From: an uncultured Bacteroidaceae bacterium
GTDB lineage: Bacteria > Bacteroidota > Bacteroidia > Bacteroidales > Bacteroidaceae
Assembly: GCA_944321635.1 (NCBI GenBank)
Contig: CALULY010000007.1
Span: forward strand, 1-64,000
Length of the DNA stretch: 64,000 bases
Direction of reading: 5' to 3'
Below the pieces are notes generated by a model. That model saw nothing but the letters and a program-made list of their open reading frames with translations. It ran no database searches and was not told the DNA's origin. Made by a program: the position numbers and the translations under genes. Positions 34,638-41,942 of this stretch are shown piece by piece. Each line of letters opens with the position of its first letter. The first letter of the stretch is position 1.

Positions 34638-36317
34638 TCAGAGCAACATCAGTATCAAAAGTTGCGCGGTCAACACGCGCAGGAACATCGACAACGGATA
34701 GACCGTCGCATATCCCACAGACGGGGCATCGCAGTTTGTCGAGTCATTGGAGAATGCCAAAGCCGGCGGGTTGGTCGTCGCACCGGAGAGCACACCTATC
34801 AGCGTGTAGTAATTGAGCTTGAAACCGTAGCGTCCGATGAATCCTGCGATGAGCATCGGCACTATCGTTATCAATGCGCCATAACCCACCCAGATGTAGC
34901 CCTGCTGCTCGACGATGGTTTTGACAAACCCTTCACCGGCCTCAAGCCCTACGCAGGCGAGGAAGATTGCAATGCCTATCTCACGCAACATGAGGTTCGC
35001 ACTCATCGTGGTGTATGTCACGAGCTTGTATTTTGGTCCAAACCGGCTTATCAAGATTGACACGATGAGCGGGCCGCCTGCCAAGCCGAGTTTCACAGGT
35101 TGCGGGATGCCTGGGAATGCAAAGGGGATGCTGCCAAGCACGACACCAAGGGCGATGCCTATAAATATAGGTATGAGATTGGGGTGATCCAGACGCTTGA
35201 GCGAATTGCCCAAAAGCTTCTCGGTGTGCTTGATTCCTTTTTCATCGCCGACAATCGTCACGCGGTCTCCCATTTGCAACGTCAACGACGGGGTAGCCAC
35301 AAGATCGACACCGGCACGGTTGACACGCGTTATGCTTATTCCGAATGAATTGCGCAGCTCCAGTTCGCCAAGTTTCTTGCCATTGAGCTCGGGTTTGGTT
35401 ATGAGGATTCGGCGCGAGATGAGCTTGGAAGTCTTCGTGTCCCACTGGGCATCCACCGTTTTGCCTATGAAGGCGATGACGCTTGACGCGTCCTTGACCG
35501 TAGTCACCACACGGAGTTCGTCGTCAAGATGCAGGACTGTCGAGGCGTTGACAATCTCTTGTTCCATCCCGACATGGTGCACACGCGAGATGACGATGTT
35601 GCGCCCGAGGAGCTCGGCCAGCTCGTTTATCGTCTTTCCTTCCAATGCTTCGTTCCTGACTTGCAACGAGAGCGATATTGCCGAGTTTTCATTGTCGTTG
35701 GTGGATGCCTGGGCCTTGTCTTCCTCAACCTTGGGATTGACCCTGAAGATATAGCGCATCGCGATCAATGTCCCGATCATGCCGATGACACCAAGGGGAT
35801 AGGCCACGGCATATCCCATCGCGATGTCCGGCGCGTTGCCATGGGTCATGTCACTGAATGCCTGCTGCGCGGCACCAAGGCCGGGAGTGTTGGTGACGGC
35901 TCCTGACAGTATGCCTACCATGGTCGTTATGGGCAGCCCGGAGACATAGAACAATATCACCGTAGCCAGCACCCCGAGACAGACATGGATGGTCGCGACG
36001 AGGTTTAGCTGCATACCTCCTTTCTTGAATGCAGAGAAAAAACCTGGACCGACCTGCAATCCTATCGAATAGACAAACAGAATCAAACCGAATTCCTTCA
36101 GGAAGTGGAGCAAGTTGGGCTGTATCCTCATCCCGAAATGGCTAAGGAAAATGCCGACGAAAAGAATCCACGTGACACCAAGCGATATGCCTGCTACCTT
36201 TATCTTGCCTAACATCACGCCCAAAGATATGGTGAGGGCAAGTATCAAAACCGAGTGAGCCACTCCGCCACCCCACAAATCGCTAACGCCAAAGAACAAT
36301 TCCTTGAAGAATTCCAT
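34638..36317 (-). CDS. AspT/YidE/YbjL-type transporter with two TrkA-C domains
   Basis: 559 residues from the ATG ending at 36317 (MEFFKELFFG). Two blocks of five or six membrane segments flank a central soluble part with two TrkA-C-like domains (LSLQVRNEALEGKTINELAELLGRNIVISRVHHVG and ISRRILITKPELNGKKLGELELRNSFGISITRVNRAGVDLVATPSLTLQMGDRVTIVG). Each membrane block has the duplicated AspT motif LSGAVTNTPGLGAAQQAF / LSGATTNPPALAFSND. Family members exchange amino or dicarboxylic acids; the substrate here is unknown. Confidence 0.9.
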   Translation of the reverse strand: MEFFKELFFGVSDLWGGGVAHSVLILALTISLGVMLGKIKVAGISLGVTWILFVGIFLSHFGMRIQPNLLHFLKEFGLILFVYSIGLQVGPGFFSAFKKGGMQLNLVATIHVCLGVLATVILFYVSGLPITTMVGILSGAVTNTPGLGAAQQAFSDMTHGNAPDIAMGYAVAYPLGVIGMIGTLIAMRYIFRVNPKVEEDKAQASTNDNENSAISLSLQVRNEALEGKTINELAELLGRNIVISRVHHVGMEQEIVNASTVLHLDDELRVVTTVKDASSVIAFIGKTVDAQWDTKTSKLISRRILITKPELNGKKLGELELRNSFGISITRVNRAGVDLVATPSLTLQMGDRVTIVGDEKGIKHTEKLLGNSLKRLDHPNLIPIFIGIALGVVLGSIPFAFPGIPQPVKLGLAGGPLIVSILISRFGPKYKLVTYTTMSANLMLREIGIAIFLACVGLEAGEGFVKTIVEQQGYIWVGYGALITIVPMLIAGFIGRYGFKLNYYTLIGVLSGATTNPPALAFSNDSTNCDAPSVGYATVYPLSMFLRVLTAQLLILMLL

Positions 36318-36390
36318 AACCAACGCTTATATATTTATATGTATAAACCTCTTAAGTTTCACGATGTGCAAAGATAGGACTTTTATCGGC

Positions 36391-36434
36391 ACACACGGCT
36401 TGCAATGGTAAAAACAGTATGCAGACAGCCGCAC
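36391..36434 (+). repeat. Short decayed 22/23-base repeat pair (family A)
   Basis: Two units, one starting at 36391 (CAC-ACG opening, 23 bases) and one near 36414 (ACA-GT-ATGC, shortened by two bases), resemble the family A pattern including the shared AATGGTAAAA tail. It lies in the 173-base gap between the transporter and the kinase-like gene. Confidence 0.4.
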
Positions 36435-36479
36435 TAAAAAACGATCATCCCCAGAGGGCGTGCCTCTGGGGATGATGCC
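36435..36479 (-). terminator. Terminator of the cytidylate-kinase-like gene
   Basis: ATCATCCCCAGAGG / CCTCTGGGGATGAT (36444-36457, 36463-36476) form a 14-base-pair stem with a 5-base loop, followed on the minus strand by a run of T (36436-36441). Confidence 0.85.
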
Positions 36480-36490
36480 ATGGACAGGGC

Positions 36491-37117
36491 TCACAAACCC
36501 AGTTTCTTTTTGACAAAATCCTTGATGAATTGCTCCGTCCCGGCCATGCCGAGCACGCTTGAGTCGATACACAAATGATAGGTCGCAGCCATGCCCCAAG
36601 TCTTTGAGCTGTAATAGTTGTAGTACTCCGCGCGTTTCTTGTCCGTTTTGTGGATGAGTTCCTTGGCTTTCTGCTCATTGATTTCAAGCTGCTTTGCAAT
36701 GCGGCTTACGCGCATGGAGAGGGGCGCGCTGATGAACACGTTGACACACTGCGGGAAGTCGCGCAGCACATAGTCGGCACAGCGTCCGATAAAGACACAT
36801 GACGCCTGGGATGCCAAATCCCTTATGACGTCGCTCTGCACCTTGAACAAAGAGTCGTTGCTGAGGCAGTTGTTTGTCGGCAGGCAACCGTCACTGATGA
36901 ACGGGAAGCGCATACTGAACAAGCCCCCAAACGTCTGCGAGGCCTTTTCATCCGCCTTCTCGAAGAATTCCGAGCACAGCCCACTCTTCTCGGCAGCAAG
37001 AGCTATAAGCTCCTTGTCCATGAACTTCAAGCCGAAGTCCGTCGCCAGCATACGGCCTATCTCCCTGCCGCCGCTACCCAATTGGCGACCGATATTGATT
37101 ATTATGTTGTTTGCCAT
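36491..37117 (-). CDS. Cytidylate kinase-like family protein
   Basis: 208 residues from the ATG ending at 37117 (MANNIIINIGRQLGSGGREIGRMLATDF); a longer reading adds 31 residues without homology. GRQLGSGGREIG is the modified P-loop of the cytidylate-kinase-like family (AAA-like P-loop kinases common in Bacteroidales and Firmicutes). CVFIGRCADYVLRDFPQCVNVFISAPLSMRVSRI is the later family motif. The true phosphate acceptor is not established. It is transcribed alone with its own terminator. Confidence 0.85.
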   Translation of the reverse strand: MANNIIINIGRQLGSGGREIGRMLATDFGLKFMDKELIALAAEKSGLCSEFFEKADEKASQTFGGLFSMRFPFISDGCLPTNNCLSNDSLFKVQSDVIRDLASQASCVFIGRCADYVLRDFPQCVNVFISAPLSMRVSRIAKQLEINEQKAKELIHKTDKKRAEYYNYYSSKTWGMAATYHLCIDSSVLGMAGTEQFIKDFVKKKLGL

Positions 37118-37238
37118 AGTAGAGTGTTGTTTAAAAGTCAAACGATAATGTGACGTAAATATAATGATTATATGCATCAATACTACCGCACCGCCGCTCG
37201 TTTGCATCAAAATGCATGAAAAAGTGCATGAAGATGCC

Positions 37239-38606
37239 TCATCCTTGCATCTGGGACGACGGCCTGCGCATAGTTATCCCTCGCATGATGAACATCAGCC
37301 ACGTGAACAACACAACTCCCTTCAATATGCTTGAAATGGAAACCGCCCACCATATCCCGGGAACGCCCATGCCCAACGCCACAAGCCCCAGCGCCAAAGG
37401 GATTCTCAGGTAATTGCCACAGATGCTGACTATGGCAGGCTGCATTGTACGCCCGATGCCATAGAACACCCCTTGCGTTGCAATCTCAAGCATCATGAAC
37501 ATTTGTGAGTAGCCATCGATGCGCAGGAACTCCCCTCCTGAGACATAGGCCGCTTCCTCAGGGACAAAGATCGAAAACAATTCCTGCCCAAAGAATACGA
37601 ACAAGACCGTGCCGAGCACACCGAACACAGATGTCATCGCAAGCGTGCGCTTGTAGGCCTTGGCAATCCTGTCACCACGTCCTGCCGCATAGTTCTGTGC
37701 GGTGAACGTACCGAGCGCAGTCGAGAAGCCTTGCGACGTGTTCCATGTGATTGCCTCGATTTGACCACCCGTGGTGAAAGTCATCAGCCCTATATGCCCG
37801 CCATGCAGCGATGCGATGCGGCTGACATACATATTGGCAAAAGCAAACAGAGCGTTGAACAACGCCACCGGGGCACCGATCTTGACCACACGCAGCGTCG
37901 GTTTGCGCCGCAGCCGCACCAAGAGCCTGAAGTTGTCAAGCAGTTTGTCACGGTGGCGCATCTGCACGACAAACAGGACAACGACCAACACCTGCGCCAA
38001 CACCGTGGCGACTGCCGCCCCGTCAGTCCCCATGCCAAATGTGAAGATGAACAACGGGTCAAGCACCATGTTGGCAACAAGTCCAGTGCCGCTTATATAA
38101 AATGGTATGGAACTCCGCCCGCAAGCGTTGTAAATCCCGGTGAAAGCCGAGGCAAGGAAGATGAATGGGACACCAGCGGAGACTATCCTCATGTAACTCA
38201 CCGCATCCGCGCTGATGGATGGCGCGAGGCCATAGACGCTTATGAGCGGCACGGCGAACACCGCCAACAAGACTGCCCAAAACAAAGACACGATGACGGC
38301 CAGCGTGACGTTGTGCGATGCAAACAAACGCGCCTCATCATACGCGTTCCTCCCCACCGCCTGCCCGATGCTGACCTCTGAGCCGACCTTGCACATCAAC
38401 GAGAATGAAGCCGACATCCACGTGAACATCCCGACAGAACCCACCGCCGCATTGGCCTCGCTCCCTATGCGGCCGACCCAAAACATATCCGTCAGGTTGT
38501 AGGCCATCTGAATGAACGACGTCGCCATAATGGGCAACGCCAGCCGCACCAGACGCGCCGTTATGCCGCCCTCGGTCAGATTGGTCACACCTTTGATTGT
38601 CGCCAT
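37239..38606 (-). CDS. MATE-family efflux transporter
   Basis: 455 residues from the ATG ending at 38606 (MATIKGVTNLTEGGITARLVRLALPIMATSF); the frame stays open further upstream but runs antisense to the DUF59 gene. Twelve membrane segments with two MatE repeats are seen, for example AYNLTDMFWVGRIGSEANAAVGSV and ITWNTSQGFSTALGTFTAQNYAAG. It exports drugs or metabolites by Na+ or H+ antiport. A TACATTTG -7 box lies at 38637-38644. Confidence 0.93.
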   Translation of the reverse strand: MATIKGVTNLTEGGITARLVRLALPIMATSFIQMAYNLTDMFWVGRIGSEANAAVGSVGMFTWMSASFSLMCKVGSEVSIGQAVGRNAYDEARLFASHNVTLAVIVSLFWAVLLAVFAVPLISVYGLAPSISADAVSYMRIVSAGVPFIFLASAFTGIYNACGRSSIPFYISGTGLVANMVLDPLFIFTFGMGTDGAAVATVLAQVLVVVLFVVQMRHRDKLLDNFRLLVRLRRKPTLRVVKIGAPVALFNALFAFANMYVSRIASLHGGHIGLMTFTTGGQIEAITWNTSQGFSTALGTFTAQNYAAGRGDRIAKAYKRTLAMTSVFGVLGTVLFVFFGQELFSIFVPEEAAYVSGGEFLRIDGYSQMFMMLEIATQGVFYGIGRTMQPAIVSICGNYLRIPLALGLVALGMGVPGIWWAVSISSILKGVVLFTWLMFIMRGITMRRPSSQMQG

Positions 38607-38636
38607 GTCAGACTGCTCAGTTTCCGTTTGGGAGTG

Positions 38637-38673
38637 CAAATGTAGCTGATTTATAGTTTTTATTATACCTTTG
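38637..38673. promoter_or_regulatory. Compact divergent promoters for the MATE and DUF59 genes
   Basis: The minus strand has TACATTTG at 38637-38644 for the MATE gene; the plus strand has TACCTTTG at 38666-38673 for the DUF59 gene. The two -7 boxes are only 21 bases apart, so the polymerase footprints overlap. Confidence 0.55.
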
Positions 38674-38705
38674 CTTGCACTAACTATATATCCCAGCAGC
38701 AAACC

Positions 38706-39017
38706 ATGACACGACTGGAAACAGAGGAGCAAGTCGTCAAGATGCTCAAGACAGTCTACGATCCGGAAATACCCGTGGACATCTATGAGTTGGGGCTCGT
38801 CTACAAGATTGACGTTGCCGACGACGGGACAGTCAACATCGACATGACGCTCACCGCACCCAACTGCCCGGCAGCCGACTTCATCATCGAGGATGTCCGC
38901 CAGAAAGTAGAGTCCATCGAGGGAGTAAAAGCCGCCAACATACAGCTTGTCTTCGAGCCGGAATGGGACAAAGACATGATGAGCGACGAGGCAAAGCTCG
39001 AACTGGGGTTCATGTGA
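38706..39017 (+). CDS. DUF59/MIP18-family iron-sulfur cluster assembly protein
   Basis: 103 residues that match the SufT/MIP18 family: VKMLKTVYDPEIPVDIYELGLVYKIDVADDG, then MTLTAPNCPAADFIIEDVRQKVESIEGV, with the conserved Cys in the APNCP motif. Such proteins assist Fe-S cluster maturation or insertion. The gene is 19 bases upstream of the LpxH-like gene and probably cotranscribed. Confidence 0.92.
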   Translation: MTRLETEEQVVKMLKTVYDPEIPVDIYELGLVYKIDVADDGTVNIDMTLTAPNCPAADFIIEDVRQKVESIEGVKAANIQLVFEPEWDKDMMSDEAKLELGFM

Positions 39018-39036
39018 ACAGCAAACACTCGGCTTT

Positions 39037-39822
39037 ATGGACAAAATAAGGAAGAAAATCTATTTCCTCTCGGATGCCCACCTCGGCTCGCGGGCGTTGG
39101 AACACCGCCGCACGCACGAGCGAAGGCTCGTGAACTTCCTTGACGAAATCAAAGAGGAGGCGGCCGCCGTCTACCTGCTGGGCGACATCTTCGACTACTG
39201 GTACGAATACAAGTACGTCGTCCCCAAAGGCTACACACGGCTGCTCGGCAAGATTTCGGAACTGACGGACAGAGGTGTCGAGGTACATTTCTTCATCGGC
39301 AACCATGACATCTGGTGCAAAGACTACTTCGTCGAGGAGTGCGGCATGATCATGCACCGCGAACCCATCACCGTCGAGCTCTATGGCAAGGAGTTTTACC
39401 TTGCCCACGGCGACGGATTGGGCGACGAATCGCGCGGGTTCAAACTGCTGCGCACGATGTTCCATTCCAAGACATTGCAGACCATGTTCTCCGCCATCCA
39501 CCCGAGGTGGACTATGGAGCTCGGTCTCAACTGGGCCAAGCGCAGCCGCCTCAAGAGGGAAGACGGCAAAGAGCCTGACTATATGGGCGAAGACCGCGAA
39601 CCTCTCGTCCTCTACACCAAGGACTATCTCAAGACACATCCCGACATAAATTATTTCATCTACGGCCACAGGCACATCATGCTCGACCTCATGCTCAGCA
39701 GGGACGCACGTGTCATCATCATTGGCGACTGGATAAAATACTTTTCCTACGCCGTTTTCGATGGCAACGAGCTCCTTCTCGACCAGTATGTCGAGGGCGA
39801 CAAGGAAAAGCCAGTGTTGTGA
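39037..39822 (+). CDS. UDP-2,3-diacylglucosamine diphosphatase (LpxH-like metallophosphoesterase)
   Basis: 261 residues with the calcineurin-like phosphoesterase motifs SDAHLGS (near residue 12), GDIFDYW, FFIGNHDIW, LAHGDGLGD and YGHRH. In the LpxH family these bind two Mn ions and cleave UDP-2,3-diacylglucosamine to lipid X in lipid A synthesis. The size and motif order fit LpxH-type enzymes of Bacteroidota. No other lipid A gene is nearby, so the exact activity rests on the family match. Confidence 0.88.
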   Translation: MDKIRKKIYFLSDAHLGSRALEHRRTHERRLVNFLDEIKEEAAAVYLLGDIFDYWYEYKYVVPKGYTRLLGKISELTDRGVEVHFFIGNHDIWCKDYFVEECGMIMHREPITVELYGKEFYLAHGDGLGDESRGFKLLRTMFHSKTLQTMFSAIHPRWTMELGLNWAKRSRLKREDGKEPDYMGEDREPLVLYTKDYLKTHPDINYFIYGHRHIMLDLMLSRDARVIIIGDWIKYFSYAVFDGNELLLDQYVEGDKEKPVL

Positions 39823-39847
39823 CCGCCCACGGCACACGCCACCACGA

Positions 39848-39888
39848 CGGGGACGGACAGGCTATCGGCCTGCTTCCGTCCCCGTTTT
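39848..39888 (+). terminator. Terminator after the LpxH-like gene
   Basis: CGGGGACGGACAGG pairs with CCTG...CCGTCCCCG across a small loop and is followed by TTTTCG. Confidence 0.8.
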
Positions 39889-40006
39889 CGCATCAAACGG
39901 CGGCAAGTGACGCTCCTTGTTTCCGACGGTACTGCGGCTACTCACGCACGCCAAGAGCACGACATCTGTCAAAAAAGCAATGTCGCGCCACGAAAACTTT
40001 ATTTTT

Positions 40007-40090
40007 AACCTGAAAATACATAATTGCAACCTAAAAACATATAAACTCAGACTAAATCTATATATTTTCAACCTAAAAATATAAATTTCA
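40007..40090 (+). repeat. 21-base-period tandem array, four units (family B)
   Basis: Units start at 40007, 40028, 40049 and 40070, exactly 21 bases apart. Three begin AACCT followed by an A-rich stretch, with a TATAA-like second half; the third begins AGACT. It lies about 100 bases upstream of the rnhA promoter, in a 417-base gap without another gene. Confidence 0.75.
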
Positions 40091-40189
40091 AGGCATGAGG
40101 CCAACTTTTCGAGGCACGCCACCCGAGACGCCAGCGATGACGGGACGGCATCAGATGCAGGTGCGGACGGGCTCATCCGCCACTGCGTT

Positions 40190-40220
40190 TTTGGCATTGG
40201 GTGAAAAGTGCCTAACTTTG
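40190..40220 (+). promoter_or_regulatory. Promoter of rnhA-glycosyltransferase
   Basis: TTTG at 40190-40193, 19 bases, TAACTTTG at 40213-40220: an exact match to the Bacteroidota consensus, 20 bases upstream of the ATG. Confidence 0.85.
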
Positions 40221-40239
40221 CGGCAAGCAAACGACGACA

Positions 40240-40860
40240 ATGCCCAGAAACAACTACTACGCCGTGTGGGCAGGGCACAACCCGGGTGTCTACGACTCGT
40301 GGACGGAGTGCCTTGCACAAGTCAAAGGCTACAAAGGTGCAATCTACAAGGGATTTCCAACGCGACAGGAAGCAGAGGAAGCCATTGCCGGCAACTATGC
40401 CGACTATGTTGGCAAGCCAAGCCACGTGCCAAGGCCACGGACGGTGACGACCGAAGGCATCATCGCCAACAGCATTGCGGTCGATGCGGCGTGCAGCGGC
40501 AACCCTGGCAAGATGGAGTACCGTGGTGTCTACACCGCAACGGGGCAGGAGTTGTTCCATTTCGGGCCTATCAAAGGCACCAACAACATCGGGGAGTTCC
40601 TCGCCATAGTCCACGCCCTCGCGCTGATGAAGCAGAGGGGTTGGGACTTGCCCATATACAGCGACAGCCGCAACGCCCTGCTCTGGGTCAAGGGCAAGAA
40701 GTGCAAGACCAAGTTGCCCCGCACCCAGGCGACGGAACAGGCGCACGACATGATCGCCAGGGCCGAACGCTGGCTGGCCGGCAACGAATATGCGAACCGT
40801 CTCCTAAAGTGGGAAACGGACAAATGGGGGGAAATCCCCGCCGATTTCGGGAGGAAGTGA
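40240..40860 (+). CDS. rnhA: Ribonuclease H with N-terminal viroplasmin domain
   Basis: 206 residues. Residues about 5-45 form the viroplasmin/RNase H1 N-terminal RNA:DNA hybrid-binding domain (YYAVWAGHNPGVYDSWTECLAQVKGYKGAIYKGF). From about residue 80 follows the RNase H fold with AVDAACSGNPGKMEYRGVY, GTNNIGEFLAIVHALALMK and PIYSDSRNALLWVK, holding the catalytic acidic residues D, E, D. It removes RNA from RNA:DNA hybrids. Its stop codon overlaps the ATG of the next gene (ATGA), so the two are translationally coupled. Confidence 0.93.
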   Translation: MPRNNYYAVWAGHNPGVYDSWTECLAQVKGYKGAIYKGFPTRQEAEEAIAGNYADYVGKPSHVPRPRTVTTEGIIANSIAVDAACSGNPGKMEYRGVYTATGQELFHFGPIKGTNNIGEFLAIVHALALMKQRGWDLPIYSDSRNALLWVKGKKCKTKLPRTQATEQAHDMIARAERWLAGNEYANRLLKWETDKWGEIPADFGRK

Positions 40861-41942
40861 TGATGGGAAGGAAGAATCTTATACTCGTTGACTTCGACTC
40901 TCCTGACGATTGGGACTTCATCGCCGGGCTACGTTCATGCGACCTGGGTGGCAGCAGATGGGTTGTCAAGAAGTCTATCAATAACACTAAATTTTTCCAC
41001 ACAGGGTTTGGGAACATCCTGCGCTGCATGGTCTACTTCCTTTTCCCGTTGACGCTTGTTCCGACGGCTGGACGCTACGGGACAATCATCGGATGGCAGC
41101 AGTTCTACGGGATATGCCTTGCCTTCTGGCAGCGGTTGTTCCATGTCGGGAGGCGCAACAGCATAGTGATAATGACGTTCATCTACAAACAGAAAAGCGG
41201 TCTTGCCGGGCGCATCCACCACCATTTCGTGCGCTATGCGCTGGGGAGCAAGTCCGTGGGTTGCATAATCTGCCATTCAAGCCACGAAGTCACCCTCTAC
41301 ACCAAACTATTCGGGCTCAAAGATGGTGTGGCAAAATTCATCCCGCTGGGCATTGACTGCGACAAAAGCACGACATCCTTACAAGCAAGAAGTCAAAGGA
41401 TGGACGGAGAAGCATTGCGCATATTTTCAACGGGAAGGAGCAATCGCGACTATGACTTCCTTATCAAAGCCTTGTCAGGTACACGCTACCACGCGAAAAT
41501 AGCGTGCGAATGGACAGCAGCAACAGATGATGCCAACACGGAGATAGTGCATGACTGCTATGGCGAAAAGATGCTTGAGACCATGAAGGTGGCCGATGTG
41601 GTGTGCATCCCGCTTGCCGACACCGAAATTTCATCAGGCCAGCTGGTAATCCTCCAAGCATTCCAAGCCGGTAAACCCGTCATTGTCACCAGGAACAGCA
41701 GTGCCCACGACTACATCAATGATGGAATCGACGGATTCATAATAGAGAAAACGAAGGCTGCACTCATCGCCAAACTCGATTTGTTGGACAGCAATCCAAC
41801 TCTTTACAAGGAGATGTCTGCCAATGCACTGCGGGCATTCATGGAAAACTACACATCACGCAAGATGGGAGAGAGGCTCTTCTCGGCTATTTCCCTCAAT
41901 CCTCCAACGCCTCGTAAATTATGTCCTGGATTTTGCTCCTGA
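40860..41942 (+). CDS. Glycosyltransferase, GT4-like
   Basis: 360 residues from the ATG at 40860 (or 40863), overlapping the rnhA stop; the frame is open far upstream but that part runs through rnhA in another frame. The N-terminal half has hydrophobic stretches (ILRCMVYFLFPLTLVPTAGRY). The C-terminal half is Rossmann-like with ALRIFSTGRSNRDYDFLIKAL and the donor-site motif EISSGQLVILQAFQAGKPVIVTRNSSAHDYINDGIDGFII. The donor and acceptor sugars are unknown. Its last 47 bases overlap the convergent GH3 fusion gene, so the C-terminus is probably not conserved. Confidence 0.8.
   Translation: MMGRKNLILVDFDSPDDWDFIAGLRSCDLGGSRWVVKKSINNTKFFHTGFGNILRCMVYFLFPLTLVPTAGRYGTIIGWQQFYGICLAFWQRLFHVGRRNSIVIMTFIYKQKSGLAGRIHHHFVRYALGSKSVGCIICHSSHEVTLYTKLFGLKDGVAKFIPLGIDCDKSTTSLQARSQRMDGEALRIFSTGRSNRDYDFLIKALSGTRYHAKIACEWTAATDDANTEIVHDCYGEKMLETMKVADVVCIPLADTEISSGQLVILQAFQAGKPVIVTRNSSAHDYINDGIDGFIIEKTKAALIAKLDLLDSNPTLYKEMSANALRAFMENYTSRKMGERLFSAISLNPPTPRKLCPGFCS

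Noticed and set aside
38607-39044. A 146-residue N-terminal extension of the MATE protein
   Set aside because: This part is antisense to the DUF59 gene, and the -7 box for the MATE gene lies at 38637-38644, inside the would-be extension.
40095-40859. A 255-residue N-terminal extension of the glycosyltransferase
   Set aside because: It reads through rnhA in another frame; rnhA has strong homology and its own promoter, and the ATGA overlap at 40857-40863 gives a natural start.
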